Origin: Ketobacter sp036337295
GTDB lineage: Bacteria; Pseudomonadota; Gammaproteobacteria; Pseudomonadales; Ketobacteraceae
Direction: 5' to 3'
DNA length: 64,000 nucleotides
NCBI GenBank assembly: GCA_036337295.1
Contig: JAYZEN010000001.1
Coordinates: forward strand, 558,001-622,000
The position numbers and the translations under genes are program-made. Positions 26,797 to 36,652 of the stretch are shown here, one piece after another. How positions within the stretch are numbered: position 1 is the stretch's first letter; the number at the start of each line of letters is the position of its first letter. Below the pieces are notes generated by a model that did not search any database, had not been told where the DNA came from, and saw only the letters and a program-made list of their open reading frames with translations.

Positions 26797-26831
26797 AAAA
26801 AAAGGGCCGGATGTCTCCATCCGGCCCTTTT
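26797..26831 (-). terminator. Intrinsic terminator after aceA
   Basis: GGGCCGGATG (26804-26813) pairs with CATCCGGCCC (26818-26827) around a four-base loop, flanked by seven A and four T. In the minus direction the stem is followed by a seven-T run, 57 bp past the aceA stop. The rest of 26609-26883 shows no gene. Confidence 0.92.
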
Positions 26832-26883
26832 CTGATAAAGACTTTCTCTTTTACAAGAAAGGCTACCTAAACCGCCATGAACC

Positions 26884-28479
26884 TTAGAACTGGTTCATAG
26901 TATTGTCTTTACCAGAAGCTTTCAGAGCAGCGTCACCAGAGAAGTACTCTTTGTGATCGTCACCCATGTCGGAACCCGCCATGTTCTGGTGCTTAACACA
27001 GGCGATGCCCTGACGGATCTCTTTACGCTGAACGCCTTCAACATAAGCCAGCATACCCAGATCACCGAAGTAGCCTTTGGCCAGGTTGTCGGTGGACAGG
27101 GCCGCAGTGTGGTAAGTCGGCAGCGTAATCAGGTGGTGGAAGATACCCGCTTCGCGCGCTGCATCCGCCTGGAAGTTCTGGATACGACGATCCGCTTCAA
27201 CAGACAGCTCGCTTTCGTCGTACTCAACGCTCATCAGGTTGGCGCGATCGTAAGCAGAAACGTCTTTACCTTCGGCTGTCCAGGCATCGAATACCTGCTG
27301 ACGGAAGTTCAGGGTCCAGTTGAAGGACGGGCTGTTGTTGTACACCAGCTTGGCATTGGGTACCACTTCACGGATACGGTTAACCATAGCGGCGATCTGG
27401 CCAACGTGAGGCTTCTCGGTTTCGATCCACAGCAGGTCAGCACCGTTCTGCAGAGAAGTAATACAGTCCAGAACCACGCGATCTTCGCCAGAACCTTTCT
27501 TGAACTGGAACAGATTGGAAGGCAGACGCTTGGGCTTCAGCAGCTTGCCGTTGGCCTTAACCACCACGTCACCGTTGGCGATGTCGTCAGCGCTTTCGAT
27601 GTAATCACCGTCCAGGAAGCTGTTGTACTGGTCGCCCAGGTCGCCCGGTTCGTTGGTTACCGCGATTTGCTTGGTCAGGCCGGCACCCAGAGAGTCGGTA
27701 CGGGCAACGATCACACCGTCATCCACACCCAGCTCCATGAACGCGTAACGTACGGCGCGGATCTTGGCCAGGAAGTCGGCGTGAGGAACGGTTACTTTAC
27801 CGTCCTGGTGACCACACTGCTTCTCGTCAGATACCTGGTTTTCGATCTGGATGCAGCAGGCACCGGCTTCGATCATCTTCTTGGCCAGCAGGTAAGTGGC
27901 TTCTTCGTTACCGAAACCGGCGTCGATGTCGGCAATAATCGGCACAACGTGGGTTTCGAAGTTGTCGATCTTGTTCTGGATTTCAGCTTGTTTGGCAGAA
28001 TCACCCGCGTCACGAGCCGCGTCCAACTGACGGAACAGACCGCCCAGTTCACGGGCATCCGCTTGACGCAGGAAGGTGTACAGTTCTTCGATCAGGCCGG
28101 CAACCACAGTCTTTTCATGCATGGACTGGTCAGGCAGAGGACCAAAGTCAGAACGCAGAGCAGCAACCATCCAACCGGACAGGTACAGGTAGCGACGCTT
28201 GGTGTTACCCAGGTGCTTTTTGATAGCGATCATCTTTTGCTGACCGATGAAACCGTGCCAGCAGCCCAGAGACTGGGTGTACTGGGAAGAGTCGGCATCA
28301 TAGGCAGCCATGTCTTCGCGCATGATCTTGGCGGTGTACTTGGCAACGTCCAGACCGGTCTTGAAGCGGTTCTGCAGACGCATACGAGCAACGGATTCAG
28401 CATTGATCGCGCTCCAGGTGGGGCCATTTGCACTGATTACAGACGCTGCTTCGTCAGTAAAAGTGTTGTAGTTAGACAT
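26884..28479 (-). CDS. aceA: Isocitrate lyase
   Basis: A 531-residue enzyme of the longer Pseudomonas-type isocitrate lyase subgroup. It splits isocitrate into succinate and glyoxylate, the first glyoxylate-shunt step, needed for growth on acetate, fatty acids or alkanes. The catalytic Cys lies in KQCGHQDGK (KKCGH in E. coli), and metal-binding acidic residues lie in IADIDAGFGNEEA. A GAGGA ribosome site precedes the ATG. It is monocistronic, closed by a strong terminator. The shunt fits a lipid- or hydrocarbon-using organism. Confidence 0.97.
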   Translation of the reverse strand: MSNYNTFTDEAASVISANGPTWSAINAESVARMRLQNRFKTGLDVAKYTAKIMREDMAAYDADSSQYTQSLGCWHGFIGQQKMIAIKKHLGNTKRRYLYLSGWMVAALRSDFGPLPDQSMHEKTVVAGLIEELYTFLRQADARELGGLFRQLDAARDAGDSAKQAEIQNKIDNFETHVVPIIADIDAGFGNEEATYLLAKKMIEAGACCIQIENQVSDEKQCGHQDGKVTVPHADFLAKIRAVRYAFMELGVDDGVIVARTDSLGAGLTKQIAVTNEPGDLGDQYNSFLDGDYIESADDIANGDVVVKANGKLLKPKRLPSNLFQFKKGSGEDRVVLDCITSLQNGADLLWIETEKPHVGQIAAMVNRIREVVPNAKLVYNNSPSFNWTLNFRQQVFDAWTAEGKDVSAYDRANLMSVEYDESELSVEADRRIQNFQADAAREAGIFHHLITLPTYHTAALSTDNLAKGYFGDLGMLAYVEGVQRKEIRQGIACVKHQNMAGSDMGDDHKEYFSGDAALKASGKDNTMNQF

Positions 28480-28682
28480 GGTCGATCCTCTACGTTTGGG
28501 AATTTCCGTTTGGAATGGGTTTATCGCAGTCGGTTACATCAACGCTTAACTATAGACAAGCGTCAGACAAGGACCGCACTGCAGATGGTGGCATTCTACG
28601 AAGGCCACCAGCATAAATAAAATCAATAGATCGTATAGCCGGTATTTTTTGGCTGAATAAACCCTGCAGCCCTTATGGGGCG

Positions 28683-28703
28683 CGGCCTCCAGCACCGAGG
28701 CCG
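28683..28703. repeat. GC-rich hairpin between aceA and the phzF-like gene
   Basis: CGGCCTC (28683-28689) pairs with GAGGCCG (28697-28703) around a 7-nt loop, 26 bp past the phzF-like stop. No T-run follows, so at most a weak terminator. The rest of 28480-28729 should carry the aceA promoter on the minus strand, but I see no consensus pair. Confidence 0.4.
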
Positions 28704-28729
28704 GCCAAATGTGACCCGAAAGTCACGAA

Positions 28730-29509
28730 TTAGACGTAAATTGACCCCTCCAGATACAGGCAGGCAGATCCGGAAATCTTCACCCGATCCCCCTCAATCG
28801 AGCAGACCACATCCCCACCCCGGGGGGAGACTTGACGGGCGGTCAGGTCCAGCTTATCCAGGCGCCGGGACCAATAAGGGGCGAGCTCCGTGTAGGCGGA
28901 GCCTGTCACCGGATCTTCTGGAATGCCGCAGCGAGGCGCAAAGAACCGCACCACAAAATCCTGCCGGGTGCCCGGTGCCGTCACCGCCACACCGCGCAGA
29001 TCCAACGCCTTGAGGGCTTCCATGTCTGGCTGCAGCGCCAGTACCTGAGCCTCGGATTCCAGCACCACCAGATAATCCTCTGACGCCAAACAGGCCTGCG
29101 GCTCAACACCCAAGCCTTTCAATAACGCGGCAGGCGGATCGCAGGGCGAGCCGGGCTGCGCTGGAAAATCGAGGGTCAGGCGCGCGCCCTGTCTCGACAC
29201 ACTCAGAGGGCCGGACAAGGACTGGAATTCAATGGACGGTGCGGATTCCCCCATGCGTTCATACAGGATAAAGGCCGCCGCCAGCGTGGCATGACCACAG
29301 AGCTTCACTTCCACCGTGGGCGTAAACCAGCGGATGCGATAATCCGCCTCCTCTTGTACAAAGAACGCCGTCTCCGCCAGATTGTTCTCCGCCGCGACGG
29401 CCTGCAGGGTGGCATCCGGCAACCAGGACGACAGTGGCACCACGGCGGCAGGGTTGCCTTCGAACACGCGGGAGGCAAATGCGTCCACCTGATATAAGGG
29501 TAATTCCAT
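28730..29509 (-). CDS. PhzF-family isomerase-like protein
   Basis: A protein of 259 residues from the ATG at 29509, which has GGAG eight bases before it; the open frame extends upstream to 29575 without support. The start ELPLYQVDAFASRVFEGNPAAVV is the family signature, here cited as YQVDAF and FEGNPAAVV, and the catalytic Glu lies in AENNLAETAFF. GHATLAAA and a C-terminal GDVVCSIEGDRVKISG complete the diaminopimelate-epimerase-like fold. PhzF itself isomerises an intermediate of phenazine synthesis, but no phenazine genes are near, so this is one of the many PhzF-like proteins without known substrate. Divergent from the Wzi gene. Confidence 0.85.
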   Translation of the reverse strand: MELPLYQVDAFASRVFEGNPAAVVPLSSWLPDATLQAVAAENNLAETAFFVQEEADYRIRWFTPTVEVKLCGHATLAAAFILYERMGESAPSIEFQSLSGPLSVSRQGARLTLDFPAQPGSPCDPPAALLKGLGVEPQACLASEDYLVVLESEAQVLALQPDMEALKALDLRGVAVTAPGTRQDFVVRFFAPRCGIPEDPVTGSAYTELAPYWSRRLDKLDLTARQVSPRGGDVVCSIEGDRVKISGSACLYLEGSIYV

Positions 29510-29690
29510 CTTCAAACTCCATTTTGGGGAATAAAAAGAAACACTACTGCAAAGTCGCCGTGCGACCAACCCCACAAAGCGGTCAACTTGCTGATGGACT
29601 TGTTAAAAATCACCCACTTACACCTTGCATCCCCCCATAGCGGGTTGCAAAATAGCCCCTGACCAACCGGAGACAGGGACCATCTTTCAC

Positions 29691-31211
29691 GTGCCAGGAC
29701 ACCCGCACATCAACATCCGACGCTTGGGGGCGACGGTCAGCTGCGCCCTGCTCGCCTTCACGGGCAGCAGCCTGTGCCAGGCGGGGCCCTGGATCAACCC
29801 CGGCGACGAAACCCTGCGCCACCATATTCAGGTGTTATCGGATGCCCGCGTAATCCGTGTTCCCGTCACTACGTGGCCGCTGATGTGGAGCGGCATCAAA
29901 AGCGACCTGGAATCCGCCGACACCAGCCAGCTCAGCAACGGGCAACTGATGTCCCTCAGTTATGTGCGTTTTGCCCTGCGACGGGACACCAGTGACGATG
30001 TGCGACTGACCTTTACCGGCGGCCTGCGGCAAGACCCAAACCTGTTCACCAACTTTGCCGACAGCCAACGTGATCCACTGGAAACCACCTTATCTGCCGA
30101 TTGGATGGGCAAGCACCTCGCCGGCCAGCTCAGCGTCTCCTATACCGATGATGTGAACGGAGACCCCGATGCCAAACTGGACGGCAGCTATTTGAGCGCC
30201 ATCCTCGGCAACTGGGCCTTCACCGCCGGAGCCCAGGAACGCTGGTGGGGCCCGGGCTGGCAAAACAGCCTGATTCTGGGCACCAACGCCCGCCCCGCCC
30301 CCAGCATCGGCATCCAGCGCAACCACTCCTACGCCTTTGACACCCCCTGGCTCAGCTGGATCGGCCCCTGGCATCTTGAAACTTTTATGGCACAGCTGGA
30401 AAATGACCGCTATGTGAGTGACGCCCTGCTGTGGGGGCTGCGCATCACCTTTCGCCCGTTTGACGCCCTTGAAGTGGGGCTGACCCGCACCGCCCAATGG
30501 GGTGGCGAGGGCAGACCACAGGATTGGGGCACGTTTACGGATCTGCTGTTGGGTAAAGACAATCGGGGCGACGACGATATCGACGAAAGCAACGAGCCCG
30601 GCAACCAACTGGGCGGTATTGATTGGCGCCTGAGCGGCACTGTGCTTGATGATGTGGGAGTGGGGTTTTATGGGCAGTGGATTGGGGAGGATGAGACCAA
30701 CTCCCAACCAACCGCCTTTGTGATGCTGATGGGCCTGGATGTGAGCGTGCTGGCGAATCAAACCCAACACCGAGCCTACCTGGAGTACAGCGACACCCTG
30801 GCCGAAGGCTTCAAACCGGATCACCCGGGCAAAAAGAACTACGCCTATGAGCACGGCATCTATCGGAGCGGATATCGTTACCGAAACCGAACCATAGGTA
30901 GCTCTGTGGACAACGACAGCCGTATACTGACCCTCGCACATGACATGTTCATACTCGATGATATGCAATTCGGGTGGTCGGCCTCTTACATCAAACTGAA
31001 CATGGACGGCTCGGATGCTTCCCCTCCCGGGGGGCACACCCTTAGCAGAGACAACACTACGAAACTTTGGGATATAGGCGCTCACTACCGCCTTCTGCTT
31101 AACCCTTGGCAGCTGACAGTGGGCTTGAATTATCAAAGCGAAGAACTGACCTACGCGGGCGACACCCTGGATGGAACAAGCGCCTACTTTGCGTGGGAAG
31201 CCAGATGGTAA
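29691..31211 (+). CDS. Wzi-family capsule assembly outer-membrane protein
   Basis: About 506 residues from a GTG at 29691, with AGGGA about 11 bases before it; the open frame reaches a TTG at 29625, which would put the signal peptide far inside. The signal peptide follows (RRLGATVSCALLAFTGSSLCQA by feature: basic start, hydrophobic core, end at QA-GPW). The body is beta-strand-rich with the aromatic AQERWWGPGWQNSLILG segment typical of Wzi/CapsuleAssemblyWzi proteins, which form an 18-stranded barrel with lectin activity that holds capsule on the cell surface. It opens the polysaccharide locus; the SLBB exporter starts 11 bp later. Confidence 0.85.
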   Translation: MPGHPHINIRRLGATVSCALLAFTGSSLCQAGPWINPGDETLRHHIQVLSDARVIRVPVTTWPLMWSGIKSDLESADTSQLSNGQLMSLSYVRFALRRDTSDDVRLTFTGGLRQDPNLFTNFADSQRDPLETTLSADWMGKHLAGQLSVSYTDDVNGDPDAKLDGSYLSAILGNWAFTAGAQERWWGPGWQNSLILGTNARPAPSIGIQRNHSYAFDTPWLSWIGPWHLETFMAQLENDRYVSDALLWGLRITFRPFDALEVGLTRTAQWGGEGRPQDWGTFTDLLLGKDNRGDDDIDESNEPGNQLGGIDWRLSGTVLDDVGVGFYGQWIGEDETNSQPTAFVMLMGLDVSVLANQTQHRAYLEYSDTLAEGFKPDHPGKKNYAYEHGIYRSGYRYRNRTIGSSVDNDSRILTLAHDMFILDDMQFGWSASYIKLNMDGSDASPPGGHTLSRDNTTKLWDIGAHYRLLLNPWQLTVGLNYQSEELTYAGDTLDGTSAYFAWEARW

Positions 31212-31221
31212 TCGGAACAAC

Positions 31222-33699
31222 ATGAAACCAATCACAACCCAAATTCGATACGCCCTTAGCCTTTTGATACTGCTGACGCTATCCAGCTTCGCCCTGGGCT
31301 TCACCCCCACCGCCCAGCAAATCGAAATGTTCAAGAGCCTGTCACCGGAACAACAACGAGCATTAGCGAGCCAGTACGGCGTGAACCTGAATGATTTGGG
31401 ACTGGGGAACGCCACCGCACAACCCGATCTGGGGCAGGGAGCCAACCAGCAGAACGTCCGCCCCACCCTACAAGATGTATCGATGTTCAACCGCAACGAT
31501 GAATCTCCCGCCCCGGGCAACGAAGACAAGGCAAGCCAAAGCAGCGACAAAAAAGTCTCACTCAGCCAATTCGGATTCGATCTTTTCAGCGGCACACCGG
31601 ATGCCTTTACCCCGGTGAGCGATGTGCCCCCTCCCGACAGCTATGTACTGGGCCCCGGCGACAATCTGGTGATTCAACTGTATGGCAAAGAGAACAACAG
31701 CTATAACCTGGTGGTGAATCGCGACGGTCAGATACAGTTGCCCGAAATCGGCCCTATTACCCTGGCCGGACTCACCTTCAGCGACGCCCGGCAACTGCTG
31801 ATGGACACCGTCGGCCAGCAAATGATCGGGGTGAAAGCCAGCGTTACCATGGGCTCACTGCGCTCCATCCGCATTTTTGTGTTGGGGGAGGCACTGCAGC
31901 CCGGCTCCTACACCGTGAGCTCACTCTCCACCATGACCAACGCGCTGTTTGCTTCCGGCGGCATCAGCAAAATAGGCTCCCTGCGCAACATACAACTGAA
32001 ACGGCAGGGCAAACTGATCACCTCGCTGGACCTGTATGACCTGTTGCTACAGGGCGACACCAGCAACGACGCCCGCCTGTTACCCGGTGACGTCATTTTC
32101 ATACCCCCCATTGGCGCCACCGTAGGCGTAAGCGGCGAAGTGAAACGCCCCGCCATCTATGAACTGAAACGCGAAAGCAAAGCGATCGATGCCATCAAAC
32201 TGGCAGGAGGCTTTACGCCAACCGCGTTCCCTGCCGCCTCGCGCATTGAACGCATCGACAGCAAAGGGGAACGCACCCTGGTGGACGCCAACCTGACCCA
32301 ACCCCAGGGCAAGAACCTGGCGGTGAAAGATGCTGACATGATACGGGTCTTTTCTGTGCTGGAAACCATGGAAGATGTGGTCACACTGAAAGGCCACGTA
32401 GAGCGCCCGGGTGGATTTGCCTGGCGCCCGGGCATGCGCGTTACCGACGTCATTCGCAGTGCAGAAGAACTGTTGCCCTTTCCCGACTTGAACATCGCCC
32501 TGATCGAGCGGGAGATACAACCCACCCGTGAAAAAACGGTGGTCACCTTTAACCTGGGTGATGCATTGAAAAACCCTAACGGCCCGGACGATGTTGAACT
32601 CAAAACCCGCGACGCCATTTACGTCTTCAATTTTGAGCAACCACGAACAGAGCAACTTGCAACGCTGGTGGAACGCCTGAAACTGCAAGCCAGCAAGAAT
32701 CTTAGAAAGCAGACCATTGTGATATCCGGGCACGTGCGCTTTCCCGGTGAATACCCGCTTGGTTCCAACATGAGCGCGCAAGACGCAATGACCCTAGCCG
32801 GTGGACTTACGGAAAATGCCTACGGGCTGAGAGGCGAGATCACCCGCATCACCTACAGCGAAAGCGAAGAGCAGCGCATCGACCACATCAGCGTTGACCT
32901 GGCCAACAGCGCATTGCAGAACATCAAGGAAGAGGACGAGCTACACATAAAGCGCTTACCTAACTGGCTGGACCAGGAAACCATCACCATTGAAGGTGAG
33001 GTCAAATTCCCCGGCAAGTTCAAGATCAAACGGGGCGAGACCCTGGCGGAGGTGATTGAGCGAGCCGGCGGCCTTAACGAGTGGGCCTATCCGGAAGGTG
33101 CAATCTTTTCGCGAGAGGAACTGAGAATGCTGGAGGCAGAACGACTAAAGGAATTACGTAGCAAATTGGAATCGGATATTGCTGCCGCCAACGTGGAACT
33201 GCAAACCGCCGAGCAGAAAGTTGCCGTCGAGGATGCAAAAGAACTACTGGAAAGTCTAAATGCAGTGCGCCCATTGGGCCGAATGGTTATAGATCTAGAT
33301 TCTATAATCGCGCCACAAGGCACTGCCATTCAACTTAAGGACGGTGACAAACTCGTCATACCGAGGAAAAAGCAAGCAGTAACCGTGGTGGGTGAAGTCC
33401 AGTTCCCCACCTCACACATATTTGAACCGCACATGGGTGCAGACCAGTATATTGAACGAAGTGGCGGCACGACGCAAAAAGCAGATGACAGCAGAATTTA
33501 TGTTGTGAAAGCCAATGGGCGAGTGTTCCTGCCGGAATCATCGGGCTGGTTTAGAACCGGCAAGTACAGCATCGAAGCCGGCGATACGGTAGTTGTGCCA
33601 TTGGATGCTGACAGAATCAAGCCGCTCACATTGTGGACTAGCATCTCTCAAGTGTTTTACCAGATAGCACTAGGTGCAGCAGCTGTCGCAAGCTTTTAA
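31222..33699 (+). CDS. Polysaccharide export protein with multiple SLBB domains (Wza-like)
   Basis: An 825-residue exported protein. I use the ATG at 31222, which gives a signal peptide ending near FALG-FTP; the longer frame from 31171 overlaps the Wzi gene. The poly-export domain is seen around residues 125-215 (YVLGPGDNLVIQLYGKENN). At least five SLBB repeats follow, each with a V.GEV..PG.. pattern (for example ISGHVRFPGEYPLG, IEGEVKFPGKFKIK, VVGEVQFPTSHIF). A charged coiled coil interrupts near 640-690 and a hydrophobic C-terminal helix ends the protein. It likely forms the envelope conduit for the polysaccharide. Longer than Wza (about 380 residues), closer to large SLBB exporters. Confidence 0.9.
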   Translation: MKPITTQIRYALSLLILLTLSSFALGFTPTAQQIEMFKSLSPEQQRALASQYGVNLNDLGLGNATAQPDLGQGANQQNVRPTLQDVSMFNRNDESPAPGNEDKASQSSDKKVSLSQFGFDLFSGTPDAFTPVSDVPPPDSYVLGPGDNLVIQLYGKENNSYNLVVNRDGQIQLPEIGPITLAGLTFSDARQLLMDTVGQQMIGVKASVTMGSLRSIRIFVLGEALQPGSYTVSSLSTMTNALFASGGISKIGSLRNIQLKRQGKLITSLDLYDLLLQGDTSNDARLLPGDVIFIPPIGATVGVSGEVKRPAIYELKRESKAIDAIKLAGGFTPTAFPAASRIERIDSKGERTLVDANLTQPQGKNLAVKDADMIRVFSVLETMEDVVTLKGHVERPGGFAWRPGMRVTDVIRSAEELLPFPDLNIALIEREIQPTREKTVVTFNLGDALKNPNGPDDVELKTRDAIYVFNFEQPRTEQLATLVERLKLQASKNLRKQTIVISGHVRFPGEYPLGSNMSAQDAMTLAGGLTENAYGLRGEITRITYSESEEQRIDHISVDLANSALQNIKEEDELHIKRLPNWLDQETITIEGEVKFPGKFKIKRGETLAEVIERAGGLNEWAYPEGAIFSREELRMLEAERLKELRSKLESDIAAANVELQTAEQKVAVEDAKELLESLNAVRPLGRMVIDLDSIIAPQGTAIQLKDGDKLVIPRKKQAVTVVGEVQFPTSHIFEPHMGADQYIERSGGTTQKADDSRIYVVKANGRVFLPESSGWFRTGKYSIEAGDTVVVPLDADRIKPLTLWTSISQVFYQIALGAAAVASF

Positions 33700-33710
33700 A
33701 GGCAATAAAC

Positions 33711-34634
33711 ATGAACCAAACCACAGGCATCACATCAAGTGAGATAAATTTTTCCCTTATATTGAGCGCAATAAAAAGCCATCCTGCCCTCTTGATCATA
33801 TTCAACTTGTCACTTACAACTCTTGCGGCGCTGTACACATTCAGCCTACCAGACACCTATGAATCATCAGCTAAAATAGCCCCCCACTCGATTGAAAGCT
33901 CGTCTTACAGTGTAGGGCTAAGCTCTAAACTCGAAGGCTTGACCTCGCTAATCGGGGTGGGAGGCTTAAGCGATGGAGGAAGCAAAATCACACTCGTCGT
34001 CGAGCTGATGAAATCGACGACTTTCGCAAACGAATTCAGTGAGAATTATAACCTGCTACCACTGTTTTTTGCCGCCGAAGGGATTGAACCGGACTCAGGA
34101 AATATAATCTTCGACAGCGAGGTCTTTGATCCGGTCTTGAACATTTGGACCCGAGAAGTATCAGCCCCATTAACAGCAAAGCCAAACAGAGATGAAATCT
34201 ACGAGAAGTACATAGAAGCTATCAGCGTCTCTGTAGATAAAGAATCAGGGTACATAACCATATCCGCCAGCACAGTTTCCCCAAGAGAGTCCAAGCTCAT
34301 CGTCGAGCAACTTGTGACGGAGATTTCCAAAAAAGTCTCTGAGAGGGAAAGACGCATGTCCAGTGATCTGATTATACAATTGGAAGCAGAGCTTGCGGGC
34401 ACAACAAGCAACAACATCAAGTTACTTCTTACAAATCTTCTGGAACAACAATTACAAAAGCATGCCGTCAGCAAACTAGATGATTACTTTGGTTTTAGCT
34501 ATATAGACGAACCTTATGAAGCAATACTACCAAGCGGCCCGCCACGACTTCAAATCCTGGCAGTAACCATCTTCGGCTCGTTCTTACTATCAATTTTGAT
34601 ATTAACCCTGAAGCACGCATATTGGAATAAATAG
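33711..34634 (+). CDS. Wzz-type chain-length determinant protein
   Basis: A 307-residue inner-membrane protein with two membrane helices, about 27-50 and 280-300, enclosing a periplasmic helical domain, the Wzz/PCP layout. It controls polysaccharide chain length with the polymerase. There is no C-terminal tyrosine-kinase domain of the Wzc/BY-kinase kind, and no Walker A. It begins 11 bp after the SLBB exporter and ends 1 bp before the sulfotransferase gene, so it lies in one operon. From here the DNA is clearly AT-richer than the flanks. Confidence 0.85.
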   Translation: MNQTTGITSSEINFSLILSAIKSHPALLIIFNLSLTTLAALYTFSLPDTYESSAKIAPHSIESSSYSVGLSSKLEGLTSLIGVGGLSDGGSKITLVVELMKSTTFANEFSENYNLLPLFFAAEGIEPDSGNIIFDSEVFDPVLNIWTREVSAPLTAKPNRDEIYEKYIEAISVSVDKESGYITISASTVSPRESKLIVEQLVTEISKKVSERERRMSSDLIIQLEAELAGTTSNNIKLLLTNLLEQQLQKHAVSKLDDYFGFSYIDEPYEAILPSGPPRLQILAVTIFGSFLLSILILTLKHAYWNK

Positions 34635-34635
34635 G

Positions 34636-35364
34636 ATGAAGATCTGCTTAACAGGAATGCACCGCTCTGGCACCTCGCTTTTTGCGAGCTACCTTCAAGA
34701 TGCAGGCTTCGTTCTTGGTGACAATCTGAGAGGCCCCAGAAAAGGCAACATATTAGGCCACTTCGAAGACCTAGAGTTCCAAAATATCAACATCGAACTT
34801 CTTGATGCAAACAAATCTCACAAATTTTTACCATGGAGAACCTTAGTAAAGCCCAAAGAGACCCGAAAGAAAGCCGAAATACTACTTTCAAGAAAGCAAC
34901 CGAACAATTTTTTGTGGAAAGATCCTAGAAGCGCTTTGTTTCTAGACTTCTGGAACGATAGCACCCCAAACCTGAAGTTTATATTTATGCTGCGACACCC
35001 CGACTTGGTGTACGACTCCCTGATCAGAAGAGGCACAGACAAACCTATAAAGCTCTTCCCATTCCTAGCTTATTACTCTTGGTATGTCTACAACTCCAAC
35101 ATCCTAGACTTCTACCAAAGAAACCCAGAGAAATGTGCAATTATCGACATAGACAAAGCTTTTAAAGACTGGAGCGAGACTCAAAAACGTCTCTCTGCTT
35201 TTCTTGAGGTACCACTACCTGACATTCAGAGCACTCTCAAAAAAGATCTTTTTAATAGTCAGATCGACAGCCAAAATCACAGCTTATACAAGCAAATGTT
35301 CGGCTATAGACAGAAATGCTTGAAGCTGTACGACATCATTTTAACGCAAACACAATTTAGCTGA
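34636..35364 (+). CDS. Sulfotransferase-family protein
   Basis: A 242-residue cytoplasmic protein. The start ICLTGMHRSGTSLFAS holds the 5'-phosphosulfate-binding loop (HRSGTS) of PAPS-dependent sulfotransferases, and FMLRHPDLVYDSL near 115-127 fits the 3'-phosphate-binding strand and Ser/Arg. It may transfer sulfate to a sugar of the repeat unit, giving a sulfated polysaccharide. No PAPS-synthesis genes are in the window. It lies 1 bp from both neighbours. Confidence 0.8.
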   Translation: MKICLTGMHRSGTSLFASYLQDAGFVLGDNLRGPRKGNILGHFEDLEFQNINIELLDANKSHKFLPWRTLVKPKETRKKAEILLSRKQPNNFLWKDPRSALFLDFWNDSTPNLKFIFMLRHPDLVYDSLIRRGTDKPIKLFPFLAYYSWYVYNSNILDFYQRNPEKCAIIDIDKAFKDWSETQKRLSAFLEVPLPDIQSTLKKDLFNSQIDSQNHSLYKQMFGYRQKCLKLYDIILTQTQFS

Positions 35365-35365
35365 G

Positions 35366-36652
35366 ATGACGCTTACATTACTGGCAATATCTTTTGCGTT
35401 AGTAATATATATCATCAAAAAGACTGGCGCATCCCCGGTGAGCGTCTTCGCAGGCATAATATTTCTTAACCAAATGGTATTTTATGGTGTAGTTTATATG
35501 CGTGTTTATCCCGCAATAAATACACATAGCCGATATGTTACAAGCGACTACAGCGGAGTCGCTCATAGTGTGATAGCGTTTTATCTGGGCATCATTTTCT
35601 TAACATTCCTAACTACAAAGCTTCTTCCCAGGAAGGTGACCCCTAGAGCATCAACGGATTCAACGGGTATCTTTACGAATTTACACTACCTAAATTCGAC
35701 TACATTCTTCTCGTTTAACCTTATTATATTCCTAGTATATATGATATCTGCATCCCTGATTGATTGGGATGCAATTTGGCACCATAGGATCTACAAGGCC
35801 ATACGAGATCCTAGCGAGGTAAACTTAGGCATATTCCCTCTTAGCATTTTCCACGTAGCACTCCCTTTGGTGGGAGTCATCTATTCAGGGCTAGTGAGCT
35901 ACTATGCTTCTACACAAAAATACATCAACATTATGGTGTCTATTCCTATTCTTCTGTACTCACACACAATATCTCTTGCCTCAATGAGCAGATATGCTGT
36001 CCTTCAAGTGGTAATTGTCAGCGTTTTTTTATATCTATTTTCAAAGAATAGATATGCACTAGTCTTTGGCTTATTGATCGGATTGGTAGAGTTTGGCATC
36101 GTAATTTCAGCGAGGTTTGGTGGAGGAACGGAAATATTCCGATTTGGAGACTATGGCCTAGTTTACGTAGTTGAAAGCATTCAGCTGTTTAGCTTCTTTT
36201 TCGACGACATCTTTCTCTTTGTTTTATATAACATGTTTGGTGGGGGTTTCGTATTAGCCGAAGCATTCAGCAGACAAAGCTTAATCTACCCAATTCAATA
36301 CAAGATACTTTCATTTTCTCCTTTTCCGTCGTTCATTGACGGTTTTGATAAATGGCGAATCTTCGAGCACAGGGTAAGCCTTTTTGGCCCATTCTCAAAC
36401 TTAGCGGAGGCATATCACTTTGGCATCATTTACTTCATGTTTTACCTCGCAACAATATTATTTGTTAACTTCCAAGCAACGAAATTGCTTCTAAAAAGCA
36501 ACTCACCCTATTTCCATGTTCTATTGGTTCCTTTGTATTTTGCGTACATCAAAATGCATGCATATCAAATACGACACACTTGGCGGTGGATTGTACTTAC
36601 ACTCATTGTTATAGCACTAATCAACTATGCACAAAAACGATCAACACGATAG
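35366..36652 (+). CDS. O-antigen/capsule repeat-unit polymerase (Wzy-like)
   Basis: A 428-residue polytopic membrane protein with around ten or more hydrophobic helices, a large periplasmic loop around 290-350, and no conserved catalytic motif, as usual for Wzy. It would join repeat units on undecaprenyl pyrophosphate at the periplasmic face. Its place between Wzz and Wzx in the locus supports the call. Strongly AT-rich codon use compared with the housekeeping genes suggests horizontal origin. The next gene overlaps its end by 26 bp. Confidence 0.75.
   Translation: MTLTLLAISFALVIYIIKKTGASPVSVFAGIIFLNQMVFYGVVYMRVYPAINTHSRYVTSDYSGVAHSVIAFYLGIIFLTFLTTKLLPRKVTPRASTDSTGIFTNLHYLNSTTFFSFNLIIFLVYMISASLIDWDAIWHHRIYKAIRDPSEVNLGIFPLSIFHVALPLVGVIYSGLVSYYASTQKYINIMVSIPILLYSHTISLASMSRYAVLQVVIVSVFLYLFSKNRYALVFGLLIGLVEFGIVISARFGGGTEIFRFGDYGLVYVVESIQLFSFFFDDIFLFVLYNMFGGGFVLAEAFSRQSLIYPIQYKILSFSPFPSFIDGFDKWRIFEHRVSLFGPFSNLAEAYHFGIIYFMFYLATILFVNFQATKLLLKSNSPYFHVLLVPLYFAYIKMHAYQIRHTWRWIVLTLIVIALINYAQKRSTR

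Noticed and set aside
26605..26820. 71-codon minus-strand frame between aceA and the orphan gene
   Set aside because: It contains the aceA terminator and overlaps the next start codon, so it is not a likely gene.
26953..28620. 555-codon plus-strand open frame opposite aceA
   Set aside because: Antisense shadow of a highly conserved, codon-biased gene; no recognisable domain and no ribosome site.
30090..31595. 501-codon minus-strand open frame opposite wzi and the SLBB gene
   Set aside because: Overlaps two genes with clear signal peptides and domains; no motif of its own.
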